Of a stretch of 24,323 bases of DNA, positions 7,986 through 16,465 are shown one piece after another; positions within the stretch are counted from its first letter, which is position 1; every line of letters begins with the position of its first letter. A model generated the notes under the pieces. That model ran no database searches. It was not told where the DNA came from and saw nothing but the letters and a program-made list of their open reading frames with translations. A program made the translations under genes and the position numbers. This DNA comes from JBGTLW01 sp041743835. GTDB lineage: Bacteria > Planctomycetota > Phycisphaerae > Phycisphaerales > Phycisphaeraceae. The stretch spans positions 1 through 24,323 of the forward strand of contig JBGTLW010000124.1 of assembly GCA_041743835.1 (NCBI GenBank), read 5' to 3'.

Positions 7986-9449
7986 TCACTGCCCTGTATC
8001 GCTTTCGGCAATTGGGAGGGTGAACGTGAATGTGCTGCCTGTTCCGACCTTGCTTGTAAGTCCGACCCTGCCCGCATGAATGGATTCGATCACATACTTT
8101 ACGAGGCTCAAGCCAAGGCCCGTGCCCTTGGCCATGCCCTTGTGGTCGGCGACCCGATAAAACTTGTCGAAGATGTGCGGCAGGTCAACTTCGGGGATCC
8201 CGACGCCGTTATCGGACACCGCGAAAGTCACCTCGCCCGCGGCCCGGTCACACGTGAAGAACACCCGCACCTCCCCGCCCTCGCGGGTGTACTTGATCGC
8301 GTTGCCCACAAGATTCAGCATGGTTTGGAGCATCATGTCGCGGTCGGCAAACACGTGGATCGGCGAGGCGGGCGGCTCAAGCTGTACCACGATCCGCCTC
8401 GCGTTGGCCTGGGGCATCAGGATGTCCACCGTCTCGCGGGCCAGCTCGCTTAACGCCAGCGCCTCACGCTGCACCTTGAACACACCCGACTCGATCCGGC
8501 TGATATTGAGCACGTTGTCGATCAGACGCGAGAGCCGATTGGCCTCGCCCTGGATCACGTTGTAAAACTCCGCCCGGGTCTCGTCAGAATTGGCCTCGCC
8601 ATCGACCAGCATCTCCATGTACGCCTTGATCGACGACAACGGCGTGCGCAACTCATGCGACACATTGGCGACAAAATCGTTCTTGGCGTCTGCGATCTCC
8701 CGCTCGCGCGTGATGTCGCGCAACACGGTCACCACACCCGCGCCGCCCGCGCGCTCGGGAGTTGAGCCGCCGACACCGCTTCCGTTCACAGCGATCGGGG
8801 ACAGGCAGACGTTGAACGTGGCGGCCTGCTCCGGGCCGAAGCTGATCGTGTGGTCGATGCAGCGGCGGGTAGTCGCATCGGCCTCGCGGGTCTCGCGGAT
8901 GAGGTTGAGCAGCAGCGGGTCGTGAAACACCTGGTCCATCGGCCGACGTGCCGCACGCGTGGCGTCAAAACCCAGGATCCGCCCCGCCGCACCGTTGGCG
9001 ATCGCGACTTCATTAAACGCATCGGTCACGATCACCGCGTCGGAGATCGAGTTGAGGATCGTCTGCAGGTGCTGGCGGTCGGCATCCGCGACGCTGGTTG
9101 CGATCTCCAGGGCACGCCGACTGGCGACCAGCTCGGCCAGCTTCTGGCGCAGGTGTGATTCGTTGGCGCACACCTTGGCCAGCACTTCATCGAGCGCGAA
9201 GCGCGAGCGGAGCGGCGTCTGGTTGAGGGCCTTATCTCCCGCGGAATCAAGCCGGGTGAGCAACCGAGACAGTTCCCGGTCATACACGCCCGCGATGTAC
9301 CACAGCCCGCCGCCCACAAACGTGACGGCAAACAGCGCGAAGACAACCCCCGCCACCGGGCCGATGAGCGGCGAAGCCCACGCGGCCCCGGCCACACAGC
9401 CAGCAGCCAGCAACGCACACGCAAGACTCGTCATCCGTAACAAAGACAA
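7986..9449 (-). CDS. Membrane sensor histidine kinase with PAS domain
   Basis: 487 residues. The start chosen is TTG 9449: GGAGG lies 5 nt upstream, whereas the next ATG (9434) is some 20 nt from it. Two hydrophobic segments (about 7-26 and 28-54) anchor it, with a very short loop between them. A helical linker (about 57-125) leads to a PAS domain (about 125-250, ILNSISDAVIVTDAFNEV). The HisKA box is FVANVSHELRTPLSS with H265. The ATPase has N383 (LVGNAIKYT), G1 DNGVGI at 413-418 and G2 GTGLGL at 442-447, so it looks active. From the family, it autophosphorylates H265 and passes phosphate to a receiver, most simply the neighbouring one. The order PAS-HisKA-HATPase resembles PhoR/WalK kinases, but the setting inside a pilus operon does not. 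Confidence 0.95.
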   Translation of the reverse strand: MSLLRMTSLACALLAAGCVAGAAWASPLIGPVAGVVFALFAVTFVGGGLWYIAGVYDRELSRLLTRLDSAGDKALNQTPLRSRFALDEVLAKVCANESHLRQKLAELVASRRALEIATSVADADRQHLQTILNSISDAVIVTDAFNEVAIANGAAGRILGFDATRAARRPMDQVFHDPLLLNLIRETREADATTRRCIDHTISFGPEQAATFNVCLSPIAVNGSGVGGSTPERAGGAGVVTVLRDITREREIADAKNDFVANVSHELRTPLSSIKAYMEMLVDGEANSDETRAEFYNVIQGEANRLSRLIDNVLNISRIESGVFKVQREALALSELARETVDILMPQANARRIVVQLEPPASPIHVFADRDMMLQTMLNLVGNAIKYTREGGEVRVFFTCDRAAGEVTFAVSDNGVGIPEVDLPHIFDKFYRVADHKGMAKGTGLGLSLVKYVIESIHAGRVGLTSKVGTGSTFTFTLPIAESDTGQ

Positions 9450-9526
9450 AATCCCCTCCCCTCAGGCCAAGCGCGGCCGGCACCGATCGCGCTACCGGAT
9501 CAGCACCGAGTTGCCGCGCCACACGG

Positions 9527-10741
9527 TCAATTCATGGCGTCGGCCACGCTGCGCAGCAGCCGCAGCGCCCGCGCATCGGTGGGCTGACGCTTGAGCGCCT
9601 CGGTGTAGGCGTCGGCGGCCGCTTCCAGCCGGCCCGCCTTCTGCAAAGCGATGCCGCGGAGGATCAGCGGAGAGGCAGACTCGGGCGCTACGCTCGCGGC
9701 CCGGTCGTACATGAGTAACGCATCATCGAGCCGATCACGCTTCTGCCAGATCAGACCCGCAAGCACATAGCCCTCGTGCCGCTGCGGGGCAATACGCATG
9801 GCCCGGTTCGCGGCGTTCAATGCGTTGCCCTCATCATCGAGCTTCCACGACAGCTCGCCGTAGCGTACCCAGTCGTCCACATCCGCGTCCGGCAGCCGGG
9901 TGAGGTCGAAGTACAGGTCGCGGGCCTCACGCTGGTTGCCTGTGCGGATCAGGGCCGCGGCCAGCAGACGCTTGAGATCGCTGCGATCCTTGGCCTCGGG
10001 CTGCTCAAGCAACTGGCGGTACGTGGTGACCGCGGCCCGGTCGTCGCCGTTGGCGGTCTGCGTGAGCGCGAGGTCTTCGCGGACCTTGAGATTGTCCGGC
10101 TCCAACTGGCTGGCCTGGCGGAACATCTCCGTGGCCCGCGCGTAGTCGCCGTTAATGCTGTAGAGATAGCCCAGCGTGCCGCGGACACCCGCGTTCTGGT
10201 CGAAGTAGATCACCTTGCCTTCGAGCAGGTCGATCGCCTGGCCCGTGTCGTTCATCGCCACGAGCATCTCAGCCATCGCGAGCAGGTAGCCCGCGTTGTC
10301 CGCCTCAAGCTCGAACGCCTCCTTGTAGCGCTCGTAGGCCGCGTCGTGACGCTGCCACCGCTGCAACACAATGCCTTGGAAGTAGCGCGGCTCGGGGTAC
10401 GCTTCATCAGCTTCGATCGCGGCCTGGAAGAAGTGGTACGCCCGCTCCAACTGCCCACGCTCGATCTTGAGCTGGCCATAGAGCGTCAGCAGCTTCGCGC
10501 TGGTGGGGTCCTGCCGCAGCGACTCTTCGAGCGTCCGCTGGCACATGTCCAACTGGCCGGTGACAAACTGCGTGCGGGCGGTGTCGTACATCACCGCGGA
10601 CCGGATCTGACGCAGCCTCGTGTCAGACTTGGCGACGTTCTCGGCGTGGGTGTTGTTCTTGACGCCACAACCCAACAGCGACGATGCCAGAAGCATCGTC
10701 GCTGTGAGGATCAGGCCCGTGCGGACCGTGTTTACCTTCAT
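9527..10741 (-). CDS. TPR-repeat lipoprotein, candidate secretin pilotin (PilF/PilW-like)
   Basis: 404 residues from ATG 10741 (MKVNTVRTGL), with AAGGA 9 nt upstream; a TTG 9 nt earlier directly abuts that motif and is less likely. A lipoprotein signal is plain: hydrophobic residues 9-23, then lipobox LLGC with C25, followed by Gly-Val rather than Asp. The rest is a solenoid of about eight TPR-like helical pairs (for example AYHFFQAAIEADEAYPEPRY and the ATEMFRQASQLEPDN repeat). From the family, PilF/PilW-type TPR lipoproteins bring the secretin to the outer membrane. The gene starts 39 nt after the secretin stop, which supports that role. It is longer than PilF (about 250 residues), so a broader scaffold role is possible. 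Confidence 0.87.
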   Translation of the reverse strand: MKVNTVRTGLILTATMLLASSLLGCGVKNNTHAENVAKSDTRLRQIRSAVMYDTARTQFVTGQLDMCQRTLEESLRQDPTSAKLLTLYGQLKIERGQLERAYHFFQAAIEADEAYPEPRYFQGIVLQRWQRHDAAYERYKEAFELEADNAGYLLAMAEMLVAMNDTGQAIDLLEGKVIYFDQNAGVRGTLGYLYSINGDYARATEMFRQASQLEPDNLKVREDLALTQTANGDDRAAVTTYRQLLEQPEAKDRSDLKRLLAAALIRTGNQREARDLYFDLTRLPDADVDDWVRYGELSWKLDDEGNALNAANRAMRIAPQRHEGYVLAGLIWQKRDRLDDALLMYDRAASVAPESASPLILRGIALQKAGRLEAAADAYTEALKRQPTDARALRLLRSVADAMN

Positions 10742-10780
10742 CGTGAGCAATCCTTTCCCTGGATCAAACTGGCCGACGGT

Positions 10781-12988
10781 TTACTTCGTGTCGTCGAGTT
10801 CGACGGAGACCTCGGTCACCTGTTCAGACACGCTGTCGTCCCAGTGGCCGTCGCCTTCTACATCGTCGAACATCGTCACCGGCTCAAGCACGTCCACGGT
10901 TATCGGCTGCTCGGCCGTGACCGCCTCGGCCTCGGTTGTCTCGGCCATCTCGACCTCCATCACCTCTACGTCGCCGGTTGCGCTCTCGGCGTCCACCGTT
11001 TCGATGGGGTTCTGTGCATCGAAAGCGGCAATAGCGGCGGCGATCTCATCCAACTCGGCAGCCGAATCAGCAGCCGGGGTGGCGGGGGCGGCCTCAGCAG
11101 ACTGGCCCACGACCGCAGCCTCCTCGCTTGACGTTTCTGTCAGAGCCGCGGACAGGTCCTCGGTGCTCAGGTCGGCACCGCTCATCGAATCGTCGAGCTC
11201 TTCGAGGTCTTTGGTCGCGGGGTCAGAGGGCTGGACCGGGGCGATGGTGTCGGTCTGCTCGTCGATCATCGAGTCGATGACGCGGTCCAGGCGTGAACGG
11301 TTGTGGTAGTAGAACGTCTCGCCGGTCAGGTCCCGCTTGAGCTTCATGGCATCGACCATGGTGGGGTCCAGGTGCAGGGCGAGGTTGACGTGCCACAGGG
11401 CCTTCTTCTGGTCGCCCTCATCGAGGAAGGTGCGGGCCTTGGTCATGTGGGCCGCGGTCATCTTCGTGCGTGACCAGGGGAGCAGGTTCGCACGCGAGCC
11501 GACGACCGAGTCACGCGTCATCTGCTCGACTTCCTTACCAATCGAGCCGAGCACTTCATCCTTCATGATGGTGGACTTGATGAGGAACACGACCTCGGTG
11601 CGGTCCACCGAGTCGTCCTGGCCCTTGCCCAGCAGGCCGAGCACAGGCACGTGCCCGATCCCGGGGAGCTGGCTGACGTTGGACCCGGTGTCTTCCTTGA
11701 ACAGGCCGCCGAGCACCACGGTCTGGCCGTTACGCATGATGACGTTGGTGACGATTTCCTGCGTAGTTTCTGTGGGGATCACGCTGCCATCCACGACGCG
11801 GTCGGTGTTGCCGTCGGACAGCGACGCACGCAGCTCCATGCGGATGCGGTCGTCGTCGGAGATGAACGGGCGGGCGGTGAGCTGCACGCCGACATCGAGG
11901 AACTCGACGGTCTGCGTCTCGGAGGTCTCGGTGACGGTGGTGGACAGATAGCCCAGCCGTTGACCGACCAGGAGCTCGACCTTCTGGCGGTTCAAGACCA
12001 GGGCCTTGGGCGCGGCCAGCACGCTGGTGTCGTTGACCGAATCCAACGCACGGATGAACAGCGACGCATCGGATCCCAGGAAACCGATCTTCACGCCGGA
12101 CTGCCCCGCGACGGTGTTACCCGCCGAGGTCGTGACGGCCTGGCCGGAGTTCAGCGAGCCGACACCGCCCGAGCCGGTGCGGGAGATCAGGTTGTCCACA
12201 GCGCCCAGCGGCGTGGTGATGTCATCGATCCCGATATCGCCATACACCGAGAAGTCCACGCCCAACGCGGTGCGCTCGGTTAGTGTGATCTGGAGGATGG
12301 TGGCATCGAGCTGGACCTGCTTGGGCTGGACATCCAGCTGCGTGATCAGGCCGGCAATGGCTTCGATATTCTCTTCGTAGTCCACGATGATAAGCGTGTC
12401 GGCATGCGCGCTGGTGTTGCTGCCGCCGTCGCCCATGGACGGCTGGAAGCCCGCGGCTGCATCGGGGCTGACGGAGATGGAGCCCTCACCCGACAGCAGG
12501 GGCGAGACGTAGGCAGAAGCATCCGCCGAGCTCAGGTAGTTGAGCCGGACGAGCTTGTGCATCTTCTTGCGGTTGGCGTTCTCTTCGGCTCGGATCTCTT
12601 CAAGGGTCTTCACGTAGATGAAGTTGCCCTTCTCCTGGTACCCGAAGCCGTTGGGCTGGAGGATGGCATCGAGGGCCTCGTAGAAGTCCACGTCGTAGAG
12701 GTTGGCCGAGACCGTCCCCGAGACGTTGCGTGAGGCGATGATGTTTCGCTTGGACTGCATCGAGAGGATGCGCAGGACCAGCGTGATGTCGGTGTCCTTG
12801 GCGGTGATGGTGACGCCGCCGGCGCCGATCACGACCTTGGGGGCTTCTCCGGGTCGTGCTTCGGCGTCGAAGAGGTCAACCGCCTCGACCCCGTCTGCCA
12901 CGTTTTGCCCGATCGCCGGACCCGCACAGACGGACCCACCGACCATTAAAAAAGCCGCCAACAAACGCTTGGTATTCATTCCGATCAT
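10781..12988 (-). CDS. Outer-membrane secretin (PilQ/GspD-like) with acidic C-terminal extension
   Basis: 735 residues. ATG 12988 follows AAGGAG by 7 nt. Signal peptide about 1-27; N0/STN-like domain about 58-128 (ITAKDTDITLVLRILS); N1-like domain about 144-222 (VRLNYLSSADASAYVSPLL); secretin barrel domain about 225-475, with the VPVLGLLG signature at 447-454 and a closing strand RTEVVFLIKSTI at 463-474. No AMIN domain is seen. The unusual part follows: about 110 helical, TPR-like residues (about 480-580), then about 150 residues rich in Ala, Glu, Asp and Thr with no clear fold. From the family, secretins form the outer-membrane gate through which the pilus or substrate leaves. It lies 35 nt behind the PilP-like gene and 39 nt before the TPR lipoprotein gene. 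Confidence 0.95.
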   Translation of the reverse strand: MIGMNTKRLLAAFLMVGGSVCAGPAIGQNVADGVEAVDLFDAEARPGEAPKVVIGAGGVTITAKDTDITLVLRILSMQSKRNIIASRNVSGTVSANLYDVDFYEALDAILQPNGFGYQEKGNFIYVKTLEEIRAEENANRKKMHKLVRLNYLSSADASAYVSPLLSGEGSISVSPDAAAGFQPSMGDGGSNTSAHADTLIIVDYEENIEAIAGLITQLDVQPKQVQLDATILQITLTERTALGVDFSVYGDIGIDDITTPLGAVDNLISRTGSGGVGSLNSGQAVTTSAGNTVAGQSGVKIGFLGSDASLFIRALDSVNDTSVLAAPKALVLNRQKVELLVGQRLGYLSTTVTETSETQTVEFLDVGVQLTARPFISDDDRIRMELRASLSDGNTDRVVDGSVIPTETTQEIVTNVIMRNGQTVVLGGLFKEDTGSNVSQLPGIGHVPVLGLLGKGQDDSVDRTEVVFLIKSTIMKDEVLGSIGKEVEQMTRDSVVGSRANLLPWSRTKMTAAHMTKARTFLDEGDQKKALWHVNLALHLDPTMVDAMKLKRDLTGETFYYHNRSRLDRVIDSMIDEQTDTIAPVQPSDPATKDLEELDDSMSGADLSTEDLSAALTETSSEEAAVVGQSAEAAPATPAADSAAELDEIAAAIAAFDAQNPIETVDAESATGDVEVMEVEMAETTEAEAVTAEQPITVDVLEPVTMFDDVEGDGHWDDSVSEQVTEVSVELDDTK

Positions 12989-13023
12989 CGCCCAACTCCT
13001 TCGCCGCGTTCGCGGCCTATGCG

Positions 13024-13584
13024 TTACATGCTCATGCGGATGTGGATGCCATCAAACTCCAGCACCACCCTGCGCTCTTCGATCTTGAAAACGGTGAACT
13101 CTTCGATGCGCTGCCCCTCCTGGAGCAGTTGTCCATTGATAATCACGCTGGCTTCATCGCCGAGGATGATGCCCTCGAGCCGCAGACCGCCCGCGGCCTT
13201 GACCGCGCGAGCGGTCCGGAACTCCCTATCGGGCGTATCGGACTCGGGCTTTGGTTCAAATCTTGTCGGGGCCCCTGATTTCACCTTGACGTAGTCCGTC
13301 GTATCCAGCGCAAACAGGTCTCGCGGCAGGTCACGCGGTATAGACATCACAACCGTCACGCCGTAGCGGGCCTCCTCCAGGAGCAGCGCGTCCTGAGCCG
13401 CCTCCGCAGCCGTCGGCGCGGCCGCCGCAGCCGCCACCGGCGTCGCCGTCGCGGTCTTGGGCACTTCCTTGAGCAGCAGCCGGCCCCACATCAGCAGCCC
13501 GACCGCCACCAGCACGAGCATGATGCCCAGCTTCTTCTTGTCAGCCATCAACTGCCGTTTGAGGTTCTCAATCATCTGTTCCAT
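13024..13584 (-). CDS. PilP/GspC-like inner-membrane periplasmic linker protein
   Basis: 186 residues from ATG 13584, which shares one base with the pilO stop (TGATG); a GTG three bases earlier is also possible. One membrane segment at about 19-36 (LGIMLVLVAVGLLMWG), an Ala/Pro/Thr-rich linker about 40-65, a middle stretch (SIPRDLPRDLFALDTTDY), and a compact C-terminal beta domain from about 130 (LRLEGIILGDEASVIINGQL). That last part resembles the PilP / GspC HR domain, which contacts the secretin N-domains. PilP is usually a lipoprotein; here a transmembrane anchor takes its place, as in GspC. Position between pilO and the secretin fits either name. Function by family and context, not by strong motif. 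Confidence 0.8.
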   Translation of the reverse strand: MEQMIENLKRQLMADKKKLGIMLVLVAVGLLMWGRLLLKEVPKTATATPVAAAAAAPTAAEAAQDALLLEEARYGVTVVMSIPRDLPRDLFALDTTDYVKVKSGAPTRFEPKPESDTPDREFRTARAVKAAGGLRLEGIILGDEASVIINGQLLQEGQRIEEFTVFKIEERRVVLEFDGIHIRMSM

Positions 13585-14129
13585 CACCGGCCCCCATTCG
13601 TGCGGGTATAGAAAGTGCTTAGCTGCATCTGGACCTCCAGCGGTGTGGCGGCGCTGCTCGCGTCGCCCCGCACGCTCAGGCGATCCACGCGGATCAGCCG
13701 GGGCATCTTCTCGATCTCCTTGAGTGCACCGAACACCACAGGGAAGGACGACTGGTACTCGATCGACAGCGGGATCGTGCTGTAGTTCGCAAAGGCCTCG
13801 GCCCGGCGGGTCACCATTTCCTGGTCCGTCACGCCGTGGGACTTAAGCGACTCGTTGATGCCACGCACCACCTCGGCGATCTCGTCGTTACGGGGGACAT
13901 AACGCTGGGCGCCGTTGACCTGCTCACGCAGCGCGAGCACCTGGGCGTGGAGCTGGGTCAGCTCGGCCTGGGCCACGGGGGTCATACCGAGCTCGGCCTT
14001 GGCGGTGTCGATCTTGCGATCGAGCTCCGCCGACCGGGCACGCGAGGGCATCCACACCGCGAACACGAAGATCGCTGCTAACGCGACCACCGCGCCCACC
14101 GTCATCATCTGGTCTTTCTCAAAACGCAC
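13584..14129 (-). CDS. pilO: Type IV pilus inner-membrane protein PilO
   Basis: 181 residues from a GTG at 14129, chosen because GGAGGAGG lies 6 nt upstream; it overlaps the pilN stop by 11 nt. Short cytoplasmic tail, one membrane segment about 9-27 (MTVGAVVALAAIFVFAVW), a coiled-coil stretch about 33-75, then a ferredoxin-like periplasmic domain about 85-181 (PLSIEYQSSFPVVFGALKEI is typical for PilO). From the family, PilO pairs with PilN in the inner-membrane alignment complex and couples PilM/PilB to the secretin via PilP. Its stop overlaps the start of the next gene, suggesting coupling. Confidence 0.93.
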   Translation of the reverse strand: MRFEKDQMMTVGAVVALAAIFVFAVWMPSRARSAELDRKIDTAKAELGMTPVAQAELTQLHAQVLALREQVNGAQRYVPRNDEIAEVVRGINESLKSHGVTDQEMVTRRAEAFANYSTIPLSIEYQSSFPVVFGALKEIEKMPRLIRVDRLSVRGDASSAATPLEVQMQLSTFYTRTNGGR

Positions 14130-14799
14130 CGGCGACCTCCTCCCGAGACTGGTCGGGGTCCATGAACTGACGGTTCAAATCGATCTGCATCTCCAGCCGG
14201 AACTCACGCCCGGCCACGCCGCGGACCTCCACGGCCCGGGTGTGCCGCATCTGCACGTCGGTCACCATCGGGTGGCGGCTAAACGCCTCGACCAGGTTCG
14301 CCACCGACGCGGCGTCCGGCGAAAGTGCCTGCAACGCGATCTCGATCTTGTCATCACGCATCACCGCGGCATCGGTCTGGGCACGCTTCCGCGAGCGGGT
14401 CGCGCCCTCGGGCACGATCGATTCCGGCCGGGTCCGCTTGGTCGTCATCGTCAGCTCCGTGAGCGCGATCTGCGGCGGGATCAGGCTGGCGATGCTGGCG
14501 ATCACGCCGGTGTGGCTGATCGGCTGCGACAGCTCGCGCTGGATGCGGATCTGATGGGTGAGGTCTTTGCGGTCCTCGCGCAGACGGTTCATCTCCGTCA
14601 TCATGTTGCGGGCCGCGACCACCTGGTCGTCGAGCATCCGGCTGGCGTCACGCTTAGCGCCGAGCTGGCCTTCGAGCAGGACGCCCCAGGCCGCGAGCCC
14701 GCCGGCCACCATCGCGACCAGCATGACCTGCCGCACGACACGGCTTCGCCGGGCACGACCGCGGGTGTATGACTCGGGTAGGAAGTTGATGTTGTTCAT
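14119..14799 (-). CDS. pilN: Type IV pilus assembly protein PilN
   Basis: 226 residues from ATG 14799 (MNNINFLPESY); this ATG overlaps the pilM stop as ATGA. The first residues are the conserved NINFLP peptide that, by family knowledge, docks into PilM. One membrane segment at about 23-43, a coiled-coil part about 48-90, then a periplasmic ferredoxin-like domain with LTELTMTTKR and FRLEMQIDL strands. An Arg/Lys-rich insert (about 120-145, RPESIVPEGATRSRKRAQ) looks like an extra loop. Overlap with both neighbours marks a tightly coupled pilM-pilN-pilO block. Longer in-frame starts run into pilM and lack the conserved N-terminus. Confidence 0.94.
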   Translation of the reverse strand: MNNINFLPESYTRGRARRSRVVRQVMLVAMVAGGLAAWGVLLEGQLGAKRDASRMLDDQVVAARNMMTEMNRLREDRKDLTHQIRIQRELSQPISHTGVIASIASLIPPQIALTELTMTTKRTRPESIVPEGATRSRKRAQTDAAVMRDDKIEIALQALSPDAASVANLVEAFSRHPMVTDVQMRHTRAVEVRGVAGREFRLEMQIDLNRQFMDPDQSREEVAGAF

Positions 14800-15899
14800 G
14801 CTGCCACCGCCTTGCTGCTGTGGGTTGCGGCGGCCTGCTTCTGTCGCATCGACAAGCCCGCCGCCGTGGCCCAGGCCGCGGAGCAGCCCGCGGGGATCAC
14901 CGATTCCACGGCCGCACAATCCACATGGGGCATCGGGTTGACCGAGTGCATGGTGACCCCGGCCTGCTCCGTGAGCAGGTCCTCAAGCCAGGGCTGCCCA
15001 GCCTCGACACCGATCAGGCCCGCCGATTCCGGGCGTCGGCCACGGAACGTCACGCTGTAGTACCGGAGACAAAGCCCGACCTCGCGGCCAAGGTCGCTGA
15101 CCGCCGCGCGGGCGGCCTCCAGCACGGCCTGCTGCTCGTGCGCCTGCACGCTCTGGCCGGCGCGCATCTGCTGACGCAACGCCGAAACCTCGGTCCGGGG
15201 CATATTCAGCTTGCGGGCCGCGGCCTCATCGAAGTGGCGGCCGCCGATGTCGATCAGCTTGTAGAACACGATGCGGTCTTGCCGGACGATCAGCACCTTC
15301 GTGGTGGTGTCGCCGACATCCAGCGTCACGCGGGCCTCGCCATCCTTGAGCGGCGGGGTGCCCTCGAAGCAGCGGTTGATCGCGCCGGGCGCGACGTCCA
15401 CCGCGGTGGGTGTGAAGCCGCAATCGGTGAGCGTTTTCACGTGGCTTTCGATGAAGGACGTGGGGGCCGCCATGAGGATGATCTCCTGGCGTTCCTCGTC
15501 ACCCTGCCTGACCTCGCCGGCATCGAAGAACTGGACGCTGTGCGGCTGGGCCGAGAGGTGGAGCCGTTCCTGAGCTTCCCACTGCACGGCCGCGGCCAGG
15601 TCCTTGGCGGGCATCTTGGGCAGCCGAAGATTTTTGTGCTGCACCACTTCCGCGGGCAGGCAGCTCACCGCCTGAGTGCCGACGAACTTGCCCGAGCTCT
15701 TGGCGTGCGCCAGTGCCTCGGCCACCGCGTGGTGATAGTTGTCGCTGAGGGTGCTAAGACCCTCGGGCAGGTCCGCTTCCGCGGCGGCGATGGCCTTGAA
15801 GCCCGTCGCGGTGCGCTCGAGTTGCAAGAGCTTGACGCTCCTGCTGCCGATATCCACGCCCACCGGGCACGTTCGTTTATTCAAGCTGCCTCCAAACAC
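14796..15899 (-). CDS. pilM: Type IV pilus assembly protein PilM (actin-like ATPase)
   Basis: 367 residues from a GTG at 15899 with GGGAGG 8 nt upstream. A TTG at 15884 also has GGAGG 4 nt upstream, so the first five residues are uncertain. Actin/FtsA-like fold signatures: phosphate 1 loop VGVDIGSRSVKLLQL at 13-27, phosphate 2 loop VTLDVGDTTTKVLIV at 191-205, DIGGRHFDE at 217-225. The C-terminal tail (MRQKQAAATHSSKAVAA) is flexible. From the family, PilM is a cytoplasmic ring that binds the N-terminus of PilN and links it to PilB. It lies 14 nt behind the pseudopilin gene, so its ribosome-binding site overlaps that spacer. Confidence 0.95.
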   Translation of the reverse strand: MFGGSLNKRTCPVGVDIGSRSVKLLQLERTATGFKAIAAAEADLPEGLSTLSDNYHHAVAEALAHAKSSGKFVGTQAVSCLPAEVVQHKNLRLPKMPAKDLAAAVQWEAQERLHLSAQPHSVQFFDAGEVRQGDEERQEIILMAAPTSFIESHVKTLTDCGFTPTAVDVAPGAINRCFEGTPPLKDGEARVTLDVGDTTTKVLIVRQDRIVFYKLIDIGGRHFDEAAARKLNMPRTEVSALRQQMRAGQSVQAHEQQAVLEAARAAVSDLGREVGLCLRYYSVTFRGRRPESAGLIGVEAGQPWLEDLLTEQAGVTMHSVNPMPHVDCAAVESVIPAGCSAAWATAAGLSMRQKQAAATHSSKAVAA

Positions 15900-15913
15900 G
15901 GTCGTGACCTCCC

Positions 15914-16426
15914 TTATGACGTGACCTTGCTCACCGTGATGCGGCCGGTGAACTCGGCCACCGTGATCCTGTATCGGTGTTCTTTGTACTCAAGTTCAAT
16001 CGTGCCGCCTGTATCGGGTGCGCCCAGGTCGTCGAACACAATCGTCGCATCCCCCCCAAAGTTCGCGGACAGAATCCTAACCCCCGTGAAACGGCTGTCC
16101 TTCTGAAAGCTGACGGCGTAGTTGTTGCCATCGCCGGGGAGCCACGCGGCATCGATCGTGACGCCCGCCTGGTCCGCGAGCCGATAACCATCGCCCGGCA
16201 CATCAAACACCACCTGCCGTGTGGTTTGCCTGGCCATCGCTTCATTCTGCGCAAAGATCAGGTCGGCCACGATGATTCGCGTCGCGGATTGCACGCCCAT
16301 CGTCCCGGCCGTGAGCATGTGCGGCACCACGATCGCTGAGACCAGACCCAGGATCGTGATGACGATGATCATCTCAACCAGGGTGTAGGCTGCGCAGCGT
16401 CGGGTAGTGCGGTGCATGATTGGCAT
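15914..16426 (-). CDS. GspH/FimT-like pseudopilin
   Basis: 170 residues from ATG 16426 (a second ATG at 16417 gives a shorter leader; neither has a strong ribosome-binding site). A class III signal is present: basic leader (HRTTRRC), then A13-YTLVE with Glu at mature position 5, then a hydrophobic helix about 14-37. The residue before the cut is Ala, not the usual Gly. The helix continues into RIIVADLIFAQNEAMARQ, the pattern of GspH/FimT minor pilins, and a beta-rich C-terminal domain follows. From the family, minor pseudopilins prime pilus growth from the tip. It follows the small membrane protein by 39 nt and precedes pilM by 14 nt. Confidence 0.88.
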   Translation of the reverse strand: MPIMHRTTRRCAAYTLVEMIIVITILGLVSAIVVPHMLTAGTMGVQSATRIIVADLIFAQNEAMARQTTRQVVFDVPGDGYRLADQAGVTIDAAWLPGDGNNYAVSFQKDSRFTGVRILSANFGGDATIVFDDLGAPDTGGTIELEYKEHRYRITVAEFTGRITVSKVTS

Positions 16427-16465
16427 CGGTGTGCTCTGAGCGTGGCGCGCATGCCTGGCTTGGCG

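Noticed and set aside
9776..11131. 451-codon open frame on the plus strand
   Set aside because: Antisense to the TPR lipoprotein and the secretin tail; no recognisable motif.
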